Origin: Candidatus Sericytochromatia bacterium | Lineage (GTDB): Bacteria > Cyanobacteriota > Sericytochromatia > UBA7694 > JACMQJ01 | DNA length: 5,475 nucleotides | Direction of reading: 5' to 3' | Assembly: GCA_014377055.1 (NCBI GenBank) | Contig: JACMQJ010000511.1 | Coordinates: 1-5,475 of the forward strand | Part shown: piece by piece, positions 5,173 to 5,475 of the stretch | Layout of the letters: each line of letters begins with the position of its first letter | How positions within the stretch are numbered: position 1 is the first letter of the stretch | Translations under genes and position numbers: made by a program | The notes under the pieces: generated by a model | Told to the model about the DNA's origin: nothing | Database searches by the model: none | What the model saw: the letters and a program-made list of their open reading frames with translations, nothing else

Positions 5173-5475
5173 TTATTTTATAGAAACATAAATTTTGAGT
5201 GTAGAGGTTTTTTCATTCAAAAAATCTTCACTATAAACATCAAAATCTCCTTCATAAGCTCTTTTTAGATTAGAATCCCAAATATTTTCCCATGCCTCTA
5301 ATACTTTTTCTGGAGATGTACCATCAACTGAGATTACAGCATATTTACTTGCAGGAACTATTTTTGCTGACATTCCATCAGGAACATTATCAAAACTTTT
5401 AACTTCACAACAGGCAAAAGTATTATATGGATCAGTGTAATCACCTTCATAGTCTATATATAAAGATAATACATC
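5173..5475 (-). CDS. GyrI-like small-molecule-binding (AraC effector-binding) domain protein, N-terminus outside window
   Basis: The frame is open from the right edge to the TAA at 5173, giving the last 100 residues. An internal ATG at 5371-5373 is not the true start, because conserved family sequence lies upstream of it. Visible blocks are DYEGDYTDPYNTF near the cut end, then CCEV, VPDGMSAKIVPASKYAVISV, an amphipathic helix EKVLEAWENIWDS, the acidic turn YEGDFDVYSEDF, and a closing strand LKIYVSIK. This series matches the GyrI-like/AraC effector-binding fold, in which tandem SHS2 modules bind small organic ligands. With a usual family length near 155, a free-standing domain is likely, but an N-terminal HTH domain cannot be excluded because it would lie outside. 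It precedes the lipoprotein gene by 20 bp and may lead the transcription unit. Confidence 0.82.
   Translation of the reverse strand, partial: DVLSLYIDYEGDYTDPYNTFACCEVKSFDNVPDGMSAKIVPASKYAVISVDGTSPEKVLEAWENIWDSNLKRAYEGDFDVYSEDFLNEKTSTLKIYVSIK

Noticed and set aside
5173..5373. Reading the GyrI-like gene as a complete 66-residue protein starting at 5373
   Set aside because: The same frame continues without a stop to the window edge, and the extra 34 residues contain typical family sequence (DYEGDYTDPY, CCEV), so the ATG is internal.

Overview
The window is an AT-rich bacterial segment with almost no non-coding space. A lipobox-bearing lipoprotein and a Sec-exported cupredoxin imply a cell with an envelope compartment, most likely a didermic bacterium. 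Codon choice is strongly A/T-ending. I cannot place the organism from sequence alone. The gene mix (azurin-like cupredoxin, DUF58 module, DUF2339 membrane protein) would fit an uncultivated AT-rich lineage such as the Melainabacteria/Vampirovibrionia, but that is a guess. Eight genes are visible, seven on the minus strand and one on the plus strand. Both edge genes are cut by the window.

Left block (1-2520, minus strand, read right to left): a DUF58 protein with an intact von Willebrand A metal site comes first. It is followed with no spacer by a small one-TM protein resembling DUF4381. After 55 bp comes a DUF2339 polytopic membrane protein that has a GTG start and an N-terminal zinc ribbon and runs off the left edge. 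DUF58 and DUF4381-like genes normally sit beside a MoxR AAA+ ATPase and VWA membrane proteins (the Bat-type system). Neither partner is visible here.

Middle (2521-3214): a 140-bp divergent promoter region separates the left block from the only plus-strand gene, an exported azurin/auracyanin-like blue-copper protein with all four expected ligands and a very lysine-rich surface. Its 3' end converges on the right block. The junction holds two perfect hairpins and a 9-nt sequence present in two direct copies that can pair in more than one way.

Right block (3215-5475, minus strand): a GyrI-like effector-binding protein (N-terminus outside the window), a putative lipoprotein, an unrecognised very acidic 179-residue protein, and endonuclease III. 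Gaps are 20 bp, 34 bp and a 1-nt stop/start overlap, so this looks like one transcription unit ending at the terminator near 3163-3189. The members do not form a recognised pathway. The base-excision-repair enzyme is the only one with a firm biochemical role.

I see no tRNA, rRNA, CRISPR array, insertion sequence or phage gene. There is no gene-free stretch longer than 300 bases.
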